From positions 4,603,001 through 4,667,000 of the forward strand of contig NZ_CP025113.1 of NCBI RefSeq assembly GCF_002831585.1: DNA of 64,000 nucleotides. Reading direction: 5' to 3'. Shown in pieces: positions 42,226 through 49,509 of this stretch (within the stretch, counting starts at the first letter, position 1; the number at the start of each line of letters is the position of its first letter). The notes beneath the pieces were generated by a model, which was not told the DNA's origin, did no database searches, and worked only from the letters and a program-made list of their open reading frames with translations. A program made the position numbers and the translations under genes. This DNA comes from Bradyrhizobium sp. SK17 (GTDB lineage: Bacteria > Pseudomonadota > Alphaproteobacteria > Rhizobiales > Xanthobacteraceae).

Positions 42226-43658
42226 CACCGCTGCTATGGACCCTGGTCGCGATCCAGATCGCGATGGGCGCGTTCGACACCTTCTATCACCACGAGTTCA
42301 CCGAGCGGCTGGCGTGGCGTCCGTCGCAGCGTCGTGAGCTGCAACTGCACAGCCTGCGCAACATGCTCTATGCGCTGCTGTTCCTGGTGCTCGGCTGGCT
42401 CGAGGTGCACGGCGTTCTCGCGATTGCCGTGCTGGTCGTGCTGGTCGTCGAGATCGTCATCACCCTGCTGGATTTCGTCGAGGAGGATCTAAGCCGCAAG
42501 CTGCCGCCGAGCGAGCGGATCAATCACACGCTGCTGGCGATCAATTATGGCGCGATCCTCGTGCTGCTGGTGCCGGTGCTGATCGGCTGGGCCATGCAGC
42601 CCACCGCCGTCGTGCCGGCCTATGCCGGTGCCCTGAGTCTGTTTGCGACCGCCGCGGCGGTCGGTGCGGCACTGTTCGGTGCGCGCGACGTTGCCGCGTC
42701 GCGACGCCTCGGGCGGATGGCAAGCCGGCCGGCCGCGATGCTGGTCGAGAAATTGCCGGCGCGGCAGACCGTGCTGGTCACCGGCGCGACCGGCTTCATC
42801 GGCAGCCGCCTGGTCGCGGGTCTCACCGCATCGGGTCATCAGGTGATCGCGTTGATCCGCAACCCGGCCAAGGCCGAGACGCTGCCGCCGCCGGTGACGC
42901 TGATCACCAGCCTCGACCAGTTGCCCGCCAGCTCGACGATCGATGCCATCGTCAATCTGGCCGGCGAACCGATCGGCAACGGCCTGTGGACCGAGGCCAA
43001 GCGGCGCAAGATCATCGCCTCGCGTGTCGACATGACCGCTGATGTCGTCAAGTTGATCGCGCGCCTCGAACGCAAGCCGCAGGTCTTGGTCAGCGGCTCG
43101 GCGATCGGCTGGTACGGGCTCTGGCAGGACCAGGTGCTGACCGAGTCGGCGAAATCCCATGCCTGCTTCAGTCACGAGCTATGCGAGGCTTGGGAGAATG
43201 CAGCCAGACCCGCCGCCGATCACGGTGTGCGCGTGGCTTATTTGCGAATCGGTCTCGTGGTCGGCACCGATGGCGGCTTCATCACGCGGATGCTGACGCC
43301 GTTCGAGTTCGGGCTCGGCGGCCCGCTCGGCTCGGGCAGGCAGTGGATGTCGTGGATCGAGCGCGACGATCTGGTGCGCCTGATCGCCCATGTGATTGCG
43401 AAGCCCGAGCTCTCCGGTCCGATCAACGCGACGGCGCCGATCCCGGTGACCAACACGAAATTCACCGAGGAGCTCGGACGCCGCTTGCACAGGCCCGCGA
43501 TCTTCCGCGTGCCTGCCGCGCTGCTACGCACCATCGGTGGCGACTTCGCCGACGAACTCCTGCTCGGCGGCCAGCGCGTGCTGCCGAACAAGGCGCTCAG
43601 CAATGGGTTCGTGTTCCGACACGAGACGCTGCGCAGCGCGTTCGAGGCGATCTTGTAG
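42222..43658 (+). CDS. Membrane-domain + TIGR01777-type NAD-dependent epimerase fusion
   Basis: The 478-residue protein starts with about 170 residues of four to five hydrophobic segments (from MTPLLWTLVAIQIAMGAFDTFYH). The rest is a short-chain dehydrogenase/epimerase: Rossmann motif VLVTGATGFIGSRLVAGL, VNLAGEPIGNGLWTEAKRRKI, VLVSGSAIGWYG, and the C-terminal DUF1731-like end ADELLLGGQRVLPNKAL. This is the YfcH/TIGR01777 branch, normally a soluble protein of about 300 residues, so the membrane fusion is notable. The substrate is unknown. It is coupled to DUF4166. Confidence 0.82.
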   Translation: MTPLLWTLVAIQIAMGAFDTFYHHEFTERLAWRPSQRRELQLHSLRNMLYALLFLVLGWLEVHGVLAIAVLVVLVVEIVITLLDFVEEDLSRKLPPSERINHTLLAINYGAILVLLVPVLIGWAMQPTAVVPAYAGALSLFATAAAVGAALFGARDVAASRRLGRMASRPAAMLVEKLPARQTVLVTGATGFIGSRLVAGLTASGHQVIALIRNPAKAETLPPPVTLITSLDQLPASSTIDAIVNLAGEPIGNGLWTEAKRRKIIASRVDMTADVVKLIARLERKPQVLVSGSAIGWYGLWQDQVLTESAKSHACFSHELCEAWENAARPAADHGVRVAYLRIGLVVGTDGGFITRMLTPFEFGLGGPLGSGRQWMSWIERDDLVRLIAHVIAKPELSGPINATAPIPVTNTKFTEELGRRLHRPAIFRVPAALLRTIGGDFADELLLGGQRVLPNKALSNGFVFRHETLRSAFEAIL

Positions 43659-43669
43659 AGGAGAGCGGG

Positions 43670-44152
43670 ATGTCCAGCGTCTGTTCCCGGGCATTCGGAG
43701 GGTGGCTTGCCGCGTGTGGGGCCGCGACGGCGGTTTCCTCCGGCTTCGAGATGATCGTCGTTGTGATCGGGGTAAGCCGAAGTCCGCCGTCGCCAATTTT
43801 TCTAACCGGTTCGATAGTTCCGCTTCTCGTGCTCATCGACTTTATCTTCATCTGCTTGTTGTCAGCGATTCCATCAGCCATCGTCATCTGCTTGAGTGAA
43901 AAATTCCGGGTGCGCTCAGTCGTTTTCTTCGGCTGCGCAGGTGCGGTGATTGGAGCTGTTTGCGTTGGCTTCTTCGATCGGGTCACCGCAGCATGTGCGC
44001 GGGGGCAGGGTGGCCCGATCGATCAGCCATTCGCGATATGGACATCGGGCGCTGCCGGAGTGTTCGTTGTGGCCGGACTTGCTGCGGGTGTGACGTATTG
44101 GTTCATCGCCGCAAAGGCCTCGCTTCGGAGCATCGCCTCTGAGCCGGTATGA
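43670..44152 (+). CDS. Hypothetical four-helix membrane protein
   Basis: GAGGAGAGC precedes the ATG at 43670; the longer in-frame extension lies antisense to nothing but inside the epimerase gene and is not supported. The 160-residue product has four hydrophobic segments (including GSIVPLLVLIDFIFICLLSA and TSGAAGVFVVAGLAAGVTYW). It is 11 bases after the epimerase gene and may be the last gene of that operon. The base composition is slightly more AT-rich. No family is recognised. Confidence 0.62.
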   Translation: MSSVCSRAFGGWLAACGAATAVSSGFEMIVVVIGVSRSPPSPIFLTGSIVPLLVLIDFIFICLLSAIPSAIVICLSEKFRVRSVVFFGCAGAVIGAVCVGFFDRVTAACARGQGGPIDQPFAIWTSGAAGVFVVAGLAAGVTYWFIAAKASLRSIASEPV

Positions 44153-44226
44153 CTCGTTTGACCGAGCGCTTCGGATAGGCCGCGGAACGTGACGTCGCCG
44201 GTCTTGTCGAAAAAGCGGAGCGAGTC

Positions 44227-44955
44227 CTACGCAGTCGCTTCCGGCAGGCGCGCCGCGATATCTCCAAACACCTCGGAAAACGCCTGCCGGAGCGCGATGT
44301 CGACATCGGCCATCGTGACCGGCAGCCCGAGATCGATCAGCGAGGTGACGCCATAGCGCGGATCGACCACGCCGCAGGGCACGATCGCCTGGAAGTGCGA
44401 TAGCTCAGGCTCGACATTGATGGCGATGCCGTGGAACGAGACCCAGCGGCGCAGCCGCACGCCGATCGCGGCGATCTTGTCCTCAAAGCCCGGCCCCTTG
44501 TCCGGCCGTTTCACCCAGACGCCTACGCGGTCCTCGCGGCGCTCGCCGCGGACGTTGAAGGCAGCCAGGGTACGGATGATCCATTCCTCCAGCGAGGCGA
44601 CGTAGGCGCGCACGTCCGGCCGACGCCGCTTGAGGTCGAGCATGACGTAAGCCACGCGCTGGCCCGGACCGTGATACGTGACCTGGCCGCCGCGGCCGCT
44701 CTGGAAGGTCGGAAAGCGCGGGTCGAGCAGGTCGTCGGCCTTGCCGCTGGTGCCGGAGGTGTAGAGCGGCGGGTGCTCCAACAGCCAAACCAGCTCCGGT
44801 GCCTCGCCCGCAGCGATGGCGGCGACCCGTGCATCCATCGTGGCGAGAGAATCCGGGTAGGGCACCGCCTGGTCGGAAATCCGCCATTCGACCGCGCCGC
44901 CGCCCGCAGGGCGTGCAAACGTTGTCAGATCGAGGCTTTGGCGGTCGTTAACCAT
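44227..44955 (-). CDS. lipB: Octanoyltransferase (lipoate biosynthesis)
   Basis: LipB transfers octanoyl from acyl carrier protein to lipoyl domains of 2-oxoacid dehydrogenases and the glycine-cleavage system. The 242-residue protein has [41 protein letters not shown], the catalytic Lys in [12 protein letters not shown] and the nucleophile Cys in IVPCGV. All are invariant in LipB. It is divergent from the fliN gene, with 60 bases between. Confidence 0.96.
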   Translation of the reverse strand: MVNDRQSLDLTTFARPAGGGAVEWRISDQAVPYPDSLATMDARVAAIAAGEAPELVWLLEHPPLYTSGTSGKADDLLDPRFPTFQSGRGGQVTYHGPGQRVAYVMLDLKRRRPDVRAYVASLEEWIIRTLAAFNVRGERREDRVGVWVKRPDKGPGFEDKIAAIGVRLRRWVSFHGIAINVEPELSHFQAIVPCGVVDPRYGVTSLIDLGLPVTMADVDIALRQAFSEVFGDIAARLPEATA

Positions 44956-45015
44956 TAGCTAACCCTAACGTGGTCAGGTGAACTCACAATTTAGTTCCCG
45001 TTCGGCGGTTCAGAA

Positions 45016-45261
45016 GTGCCCACCCTCGATAAAGTCAGCGTAGATCTCATGGTGGTCCTCGGCACCACCACCATGCCGATTCACCAGGTCATGCGGCTGT
45101 CCCGTGGCGCCATCATCGAACTGGATGCCACCGAGGCCGACGAGGTCAAGATCCTCGCGAACAACCTGCCGGTCGCGAGCGGCGTGGTATTGGTCGACCG
45201 CAACCGGATTGCGGTCGAGGTCAAGCAAATGCTGCCGAAATCTCCCGGGGTTCGCAGTTAA
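45016..45261 (+). CDS. fliN: Flagellar motor switch protein FliN (isolated gene)
   Basis: The 81-residue protein from a GTG start is a complete SpoA domain: VSVDLMVVLGTTTMPIHQVMRLSRGAIIELD, then DEVKILANNLPVASGVVLVDRNRIAVEVKQML. It builds the cytoplasmic C-ring that reverses the motor. It lies apart from any flagellar operon, beside lipB. Single small FliN genes elsewhere in the chromosome are known in Bradyrhizobium. The ribosome site is weak. Confidence 0.88.
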   Translation: MPTLDKVSVDLMVVLGTTTMPIHQVMRLSRGAIIELDATEADEVKILANNLPVASGVVLVDRNRIAVEVKQMLPKSPGVRS

Positions 45262-45353
45262 TTCAAGCATCAAGCCGCTTGTCCCTGCATCCGTGATTTG
45301 TTACATGGCCCCGTCGATGCGGCGGCGCCTTAGGGTTCCATCCGACATCCTTA

Positions 45354-45439
45354 GCGCTCGTGGCGGAATTGGTAGACGCGCTGCCTTGAGGTGGCAGTGG
45401 GTAACACCGTGGGGGTTCGAGTCCCTCCGAGCGCACCAC
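45354..45439 (+). tRNA. tRNA-Leu (anticodon GAG)
   Basis: The sequence folds into a class II tRNA with acceptor stem GCGCTCG/CGAGCGC, D-loop, anticodon stem CTGCC/GGCAG around TTGAGGT (anticodon GAG), a long variable arm (TGGGTAACACCGTGG), T-loop GTTCGAGTC and encoded CCA. It reads CUC and CUU codons. The retron operon ends 226 bases downstream, so this tRNA may mark an integration hotspot; that gap shows no gene. Confidence 0.97.
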
Positions 45440-45665
45440 CCCCAGAATTTGCATTGAAATCGTTACGGTTTTGGTTCCGGCGCGGCCCGATATGGGCGTG
45501 GTGGGAACCCTGGATGTTGGGGTTTGGCGTCCGGTTCTGGCTCGCGCAGAAGCCCACCACCATGCCGCGGCCTGCGTTGAATCGCCCACAGCGATTCTTC
45601 CGCTCGAACTCCCGATCGCCTGTTCGGCTTTGGCCGCTCGAGCCTGATCAGACAGGGGCGTTGGC

Positions 45666-47489
45666 TCAGCGCCGCCACCATCGCCTGAAGTAGAAAAACA
45701 ATATTGCGCCGGCGATCGCGGGGCCGCCGGGGACCGGCAGCAGGGCGAGCGCGGCCAGGATCACCAATGCGGTGACGAACCACGGTGGCCTTTTCCTGCC
45801 AGGTGCCGTCGCCGGGCCTGCCGCGGGGGCAGGCTGCGGGCCGGCTGCGTGCGTCGCACCCGCCGGTGGAGGCGGAACATTGGGCATGCGCGACGGGCTG
45901 GGCGCTGCCGTGCGCGCTTGCGCAGCCCGCTTCTTTTCGTCCTGCCGTGCCAGCGCGACCAGCACTGGGTCCGGCGCTGGCGGTGGGCGCTCCGCGGGTG
46001 CCCATTGTCGGCCAGGCGGCATCTGGCCGGTGGCCGCGGCCTTGCGGAATGCGGCGCGGGTCGGGCGCCGCGCGGAGCGCGTTGGCGCGTATTGCGCGGC
46101 GAGGCGTTGCGCACGCTGAAGCAGCGGCGTGCCGCTCGCAGGATCCACCATCACGGCGAAATGGCCGAAGCCGAGCAGCGAGCGGATCACGTCCTTGCCG
46201 GGGCCGAAATGCTTGCCCTCCGGCCCGTGGCGCTCGACCTGCTGCAGCACGGCGCGGTAGCGGCGCAACAGGTCGCGCGGCACCGCCGCCGCCTCGTTCA
46301 CGGTGAGGCCGGTAACCTCCTGGCGCGACGAGCGGCGCATCACGCGCGTCTTGTCCGGATGGATATTGAACCCTTCGGCCCCGACGATACCGTGCACGGC
46401 CTTGAGCAGTGTCCCGATCTTTTTCACCGCTTCGCCCGAGCCGGAGAAGGTCAGGTCGTCGGCGTAGCGGCTGTAGACGAAGCCGAGTGTCCGCGCGAGG
46501 CCGACAAGGCGCCGGTCGAGTTTGCGGCAGATCAGGTTGGTGATCGCCGGGCTGGTCGGCGCGCCCTGCGGCAGCAGCCGCGGGCCGTCGGCGATGAAAT
46601 GGCGCTCGCCATCGAGCGACACTTCGTCGACCATCGGCTCGGTGCACAGCAGCGCAAGCGGGATCGCGACCGCCTCCGTGTAGCCCAGCGCCTCGAACAA
46701 ACCCTTGACGCGAGCATAGGTCAGGGTCGGGAAGAAGTCCTTGAGATCGAGATTGATCACCACGTCGCGGCCGACATGGTTGCGCGCATTGGTCAGGATG
46801 GAACGCTCAGGCGCAAATCCATGCGCGGCATCATGCAGCGGCACCCGCGCGAGAATGTTGTCGAGCACCCAGTACTGCGCGCGCTTGAGGCGCGGCATCG
46901 GCGCCGAGATCAACCGCTCGCCGCCGCTCTTCTTGGGGATCGTGAAGCGCTGGTAGTGATTGACCGAGGCCACTTTCCTGTTGAAGGCGAGGAAGCGCAG
47001 CTCACCCAGCGGCACGCCCATCGCGTCGGCCAGCGCCTTGGCATCGGTGAGCGGGGGCAGGCCATCGCGCAGGGGCGTGGCGGTGGTGTGGGTATGAAGG
47101 CCGTGCGAGACGTCCTCGCCGAGATAGAGCACATCGCGCTTGCGCCGATCGTACCAGGCAAAGGCCCGGCTTTGTCGTGCCTCGGCGTTGCGACGCTTGG
47201 TCTCCTGCCGCCGCGCCATCGCCTCGGCCTTGCGGCGCTTGTGCATTTCCTTCAGCGCCCGCGCGGGATCACCGAGCGTGGCGTTCTGGCGCTGCAACTC
47301 GGTAAGCTCGCGCATCGCATCGGCGCGGGCGCGGATCACCTCCGCGGCGGGCGCCGGTGCGTCTTCGCCGTCGGGCCAGAAACCGAGCCGGATCATCTCT
47401 TCGAGGATGACCTCGTCCTTCGACGACTGGCGGATGCGGTCGTAGAGTTCCTGACGCGTCAGCGTGCCCGGAGCAACGGTCTCGTTCAC
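45666..47489 (-). CDS. Retron reverse transcriptase with C-terminal membrane tail
   Basis: The frame runs up into the ncRNA, but GTG 47489 follows GGAGGG and gives 607 residues. A helical, Arg/Lys-rich N-terminal region spans 1-115. The RT core shows NARNH (234-238, the retron NAxxH motif), LDLKDFF (247-253), QGAPTSP (308-314), YADD (342-345) and VTG (392-394, the retron VTG motif). The enzyme should copy part of the upstream RNA into msDNA in the cytoplasm. A Pro/Ala-rich tail (about 485-567) and two hydrophobic stretches (570-600) ending RRWWRR follow, unusual for retron RTs and suggesting membrane attachment. It is the last element after WGR/HEAT, SWIM and ncRNA. Confidence 0.94.
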   Translation of the reverse strand: MNETVAPGTLTRQELYDRIRQSSKDEVILEEMIRLGFWPDGEDAPAPAAEVIRARADAMRELTELQRQNATLGDPARALKEMHKRRKAEAMARRQETKRRNAEARQSRAFAWYDRRKRDVLYLGEDVSHGLHTHTTATPLRDGLPPLTDAKALADAMGVPLGELRFLAFNRKVASVNHYQRFTIPKKSGGERLISAPMPRLKRAQYWVLDNILARVPLHDAAHGFAPERSILTNARNHVGRDVVINLDLKDFFPTLTYARVKGLFEALGYTEAVAIPLALLCTEPMVDEVSLDGERHFIADGPRLLPQGAPTSPAITNLICRKLDRRLVGLARTLGFVYSRYADDLTFSGSGEAVKKIGTLLKAVHGIVGAEGFNIHPDKTRVMRRSSRQEVTGLTVNEAAAVPRDLLRRYRAVLQQVERHGPEGKHFGPGKDVIRSLLGFGHFAVMVDPASGTPLLQRAQRLAAQYAPTRSARRPTRAAFRKAAATGQMPPGRQWAPAERPPPAPDPVLVALARQDEKKRAAQARTAAPSPSRMPNVPPPPAGATHAAGPQPAPAAGPATAPGRKRPPWFVTALVILAALALLPVPGGPAIAGAILFFYFRRWWRR

Positions 47490-47537
47490 GCGGCCGGCCC
47501 TCCGGTCAGGAGTGTGGCGGAGTCGCGGAGGGGGATC

Positions 47538-47769
47538 GGAAAGGGCGCAGGCCGGATTGCCTTCGTCTCTTCTAAGAACTGGATCGATCCACTCGACGCC
47601 GGGGCGTCCACCCGTACGCAATTGGGTTCAAAGAACCCATTCTGCGATTGCGTACGGGTGGACTGCCCCGGCCCAGTGAAGATCGGGCCAGTGACGCATG
47701 CGTGGTCATGGTGCAAGGACGGCGATACGCCGCCCGGGTTGCAAGGTCCTGACCGGCCTGCGCCCTTCC
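47538..47769 (-). ncRNA. Retron msr-msd RNA
   Basis: On the minus strand a1 (47769-47753) and a2 (47555-47538) are complementary over about 17 bases with one bulge, the defining a1/a2 pairing. Between them lies msr with small hairpins (CGGCG/CGCCG at 47720-47732 and GGCCC/GGGCC at 47670-47689). A 75-base msd hairpin (47598-47672) follows: 8-bp outer stem GCCGGGGC, a 17-bp inner stem GTCCACCCGTACGCAAT paired with its perfect complement, and a terminal TGGGTT/AACCCA hairpin. The RNA sits between the SWIM and RT genes. The priming guanosine should lie just after a1, perhaps in AGG at 47750-47748, but the usual AGC is not obvious. Confidence 0.9.
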
Positions 47770-47838
47770 GAATGCAGTGATACGCGAATTGTCGCCGGAG
47801 ATTCAAGCCGGCTCTGGCGCTCGAAGCTTTCATGTCAC

Positions 47839-49509
47839 TCATGCGATGGCGGGTCCGTCCTGGGCGACGCCCTCGACTTGCGAATGGAAGATCCGGCGCA
47901 GCGCGAGCATGTGCTCGCAAGGACCGCGCATCATCTTGTTGTGGCCGTAGAAGTGACAGCTGCATCGCGCCTCGATGAGACGGTCGTCCTCGTCGATGAC
48001 GAGGTTCACCTGCTCGGTGCGGGCATTGTCGAGCACGCTGCCGCTGATGGCGCGAGCGCCCTGGTTGCGATCGATGCTGCCGATCGTCACCAGGTTGGCG
48101 TCGATCAGGCGATCGGCCTTCTCCTCCTGCGCGCTCGAGAAGCGCAACTGGGCCGGCGACAACGGCTCGCGCGTCAGCTCGCGCAGACGGTACAGCGACT
48201 TGTCGAGATCGAACATGGCGCGCCCGGCCTGGGTGTAGGCCGTCAGCGCCGCGTGCACGAGCGTCTGGTCGACGCCGGTCTGTCGTGCCAGCTCGGCGGC
48301 GCTCGCCGCGTGGGACTTGCCGAGCGCCGCGAAAACACGTTGCGCGGTGTCGTTGTCGACCTTGTGGCGCGGCGCGAGCAAATCGAATTGTCCGGCGGAC
48401 GACCAGTCATTCGCGGTCCAGCCCGACAGGCCGAGCGTGAAGCGCAGGCCGCCGAAGTCGACGACGAAGAACGACGGCAGGCCACTCCCGGTCAGGTGCA
48501 CCCGCACCGAGCGCGCCAGGGGCAGCGCCCGCCCGAGGATCGCCAGCCGCCGCCGGCCCCAGATGCGGATCTCGGCGGCTGAACTGCCGCGATAGATCGA
48601 GCGACGGAACGTGAGTCGCTCGCCCCATGGCTCGATCACCACTTCCACCGGCGCGTCCGGCTTCAGCACGAACCGCAGCGAACGCGGGCCGGCCTTCTCC
48701 TTCTTCTGCGCGAGGCGGGTGAGGATGTTGGCCATGTCCACGGGATGCAGGTCGAATACATGCGCCGGCAGGGTCATGGCGCTCGACACCTGCAGGAAGC
48801 CGCGCACCCAGCTATCCGGCAGGTCGATCTTCTCCTCGCGGAAGTCGAGCTCGTCGCCGGTCTGCACCTCGAACCCGGTGGGGTCGATGGTGAGCGTGGT
48901 GTCGCGATAGGAGCGGATTTTCTGGAATTCGTCGTAGAGCGCGTGGCTATAGTCGATATTGGTGGTGCCGAAAGCCATCTCGCCGAGGTTCTCGAACACG
49001 TCGTGGTCGCACGACAGCCGCCCGTAGCTCGATTCGTCGAGGCTGAAGCACTCGAAGAAGATCTCGTCCGGGTGCACTGTTATGACCGGATCGAGCACGA
49101 TCCAGGCGTCGCGGTTCTGCTTGTAGAGGTAGTTGAAATAGGATTGCCGCGCCGCCCAGAACGGCTTCATCAGCCGATCGCGCTCGCGGTCGAAGCCGCG
49201 GATGCGGTCCTGCAATTCCGCGATGCGCGGCCTGATCGCCGCGGACTGCGTTGTCGCCTCGGCGAGGAAGTTGGCCTCGTTCTGCTTCAGCCACTCGAAA
49301 TAGGCGGTGCGGTCGCGCGGCTTGAAGCGCAGGTCCGAGACGACGACATGATGCAGCGCGGAGATCGCCTCGCGGAATGCGAGGTGACGCGCGACCTTGC
49401 CGGTGAAGAACGTCGGCTGACGCAGCGTGTCCGGCGCGAAGGCGAACGACGATGAGGCGGCGTCGGACGAGGCGCTGGTGCTGCCGAGAAATCGATATGC
49501 GAAATTCAT
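47839..49509 (-). CDS. Retron-associated winged-helix/SWIM zinc-finger protein
   Basis: The 556-residue protein has no catalytic motif that I can see. A coiled-coil region (about 95-130) precedes several beta-rich domains. A winged helix (AASAAELARQTGVDQTLVHAALTAYTQAG) follows. The C terminus is a SWIM finger with C516, C518, C531 and H533 (CSC, then PCEH). SWIM domains bind DNA or proteins through zinc. The start overlaps the stop of the WGR gene by four bases. With the RT and ncRNA it matches the WHSWIM component of the retron class I recall as type XIII. Confidence 0.88.
   Translation of the reverse strand: MNFAYRFLGSTSASSDAASSSFAFAPDTLRQPTFFTGKVARHLAFREAISALHHVVVSDLRFKPRDRTAYFEWLKQNEANFLAEATTQSAAIRPRIAELQDRIRGFDRERDRLMKPFWAARQSYFNYLYKQNRDAWIVLDPVITVHPDEIFFECFSLDESSYGRLSCDHDVFENLGEMAFGTTNIDYSHALYDEFQKIRSYRDTTLTIDPTGFEVQTGDELDFREEKIDLPDSWVRGFLQVSSAMTLPAHVFDLHPVDMANILTRLAQKKEKAGPRSLRFVLKPDAPVEVVIEPWGERLTFRRSIYRGSSAAEIRIWGRRRLAILGRALPLARSVRVHLTGSGLPSFFVVDFGGLRFTLGLSGWTANDWSSAGQFDLLAPRHKVDNDTAQRVFAALGKSHAASAAELARQTGVDQTLVHAALTAYTQAGRAMFDLDKSLYRLRELTREPLSPAQLRFSSAQEEKADRLIDANLVTIGSIDRNQGARAISGSVLDNARTEQVNLVIDEDDRLIEARCSCHFYGHNKMMRGPCEHMLALRRIFHSQVEGVAQDGPAIA

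Noticed and set aside
47490..47621. N-terminal extension of the retron RT to 47621
   Set aside because: These codons lie within the a2 and msd part of the ncRNA; a GTG with GGAGGG at 47489 is the better start.
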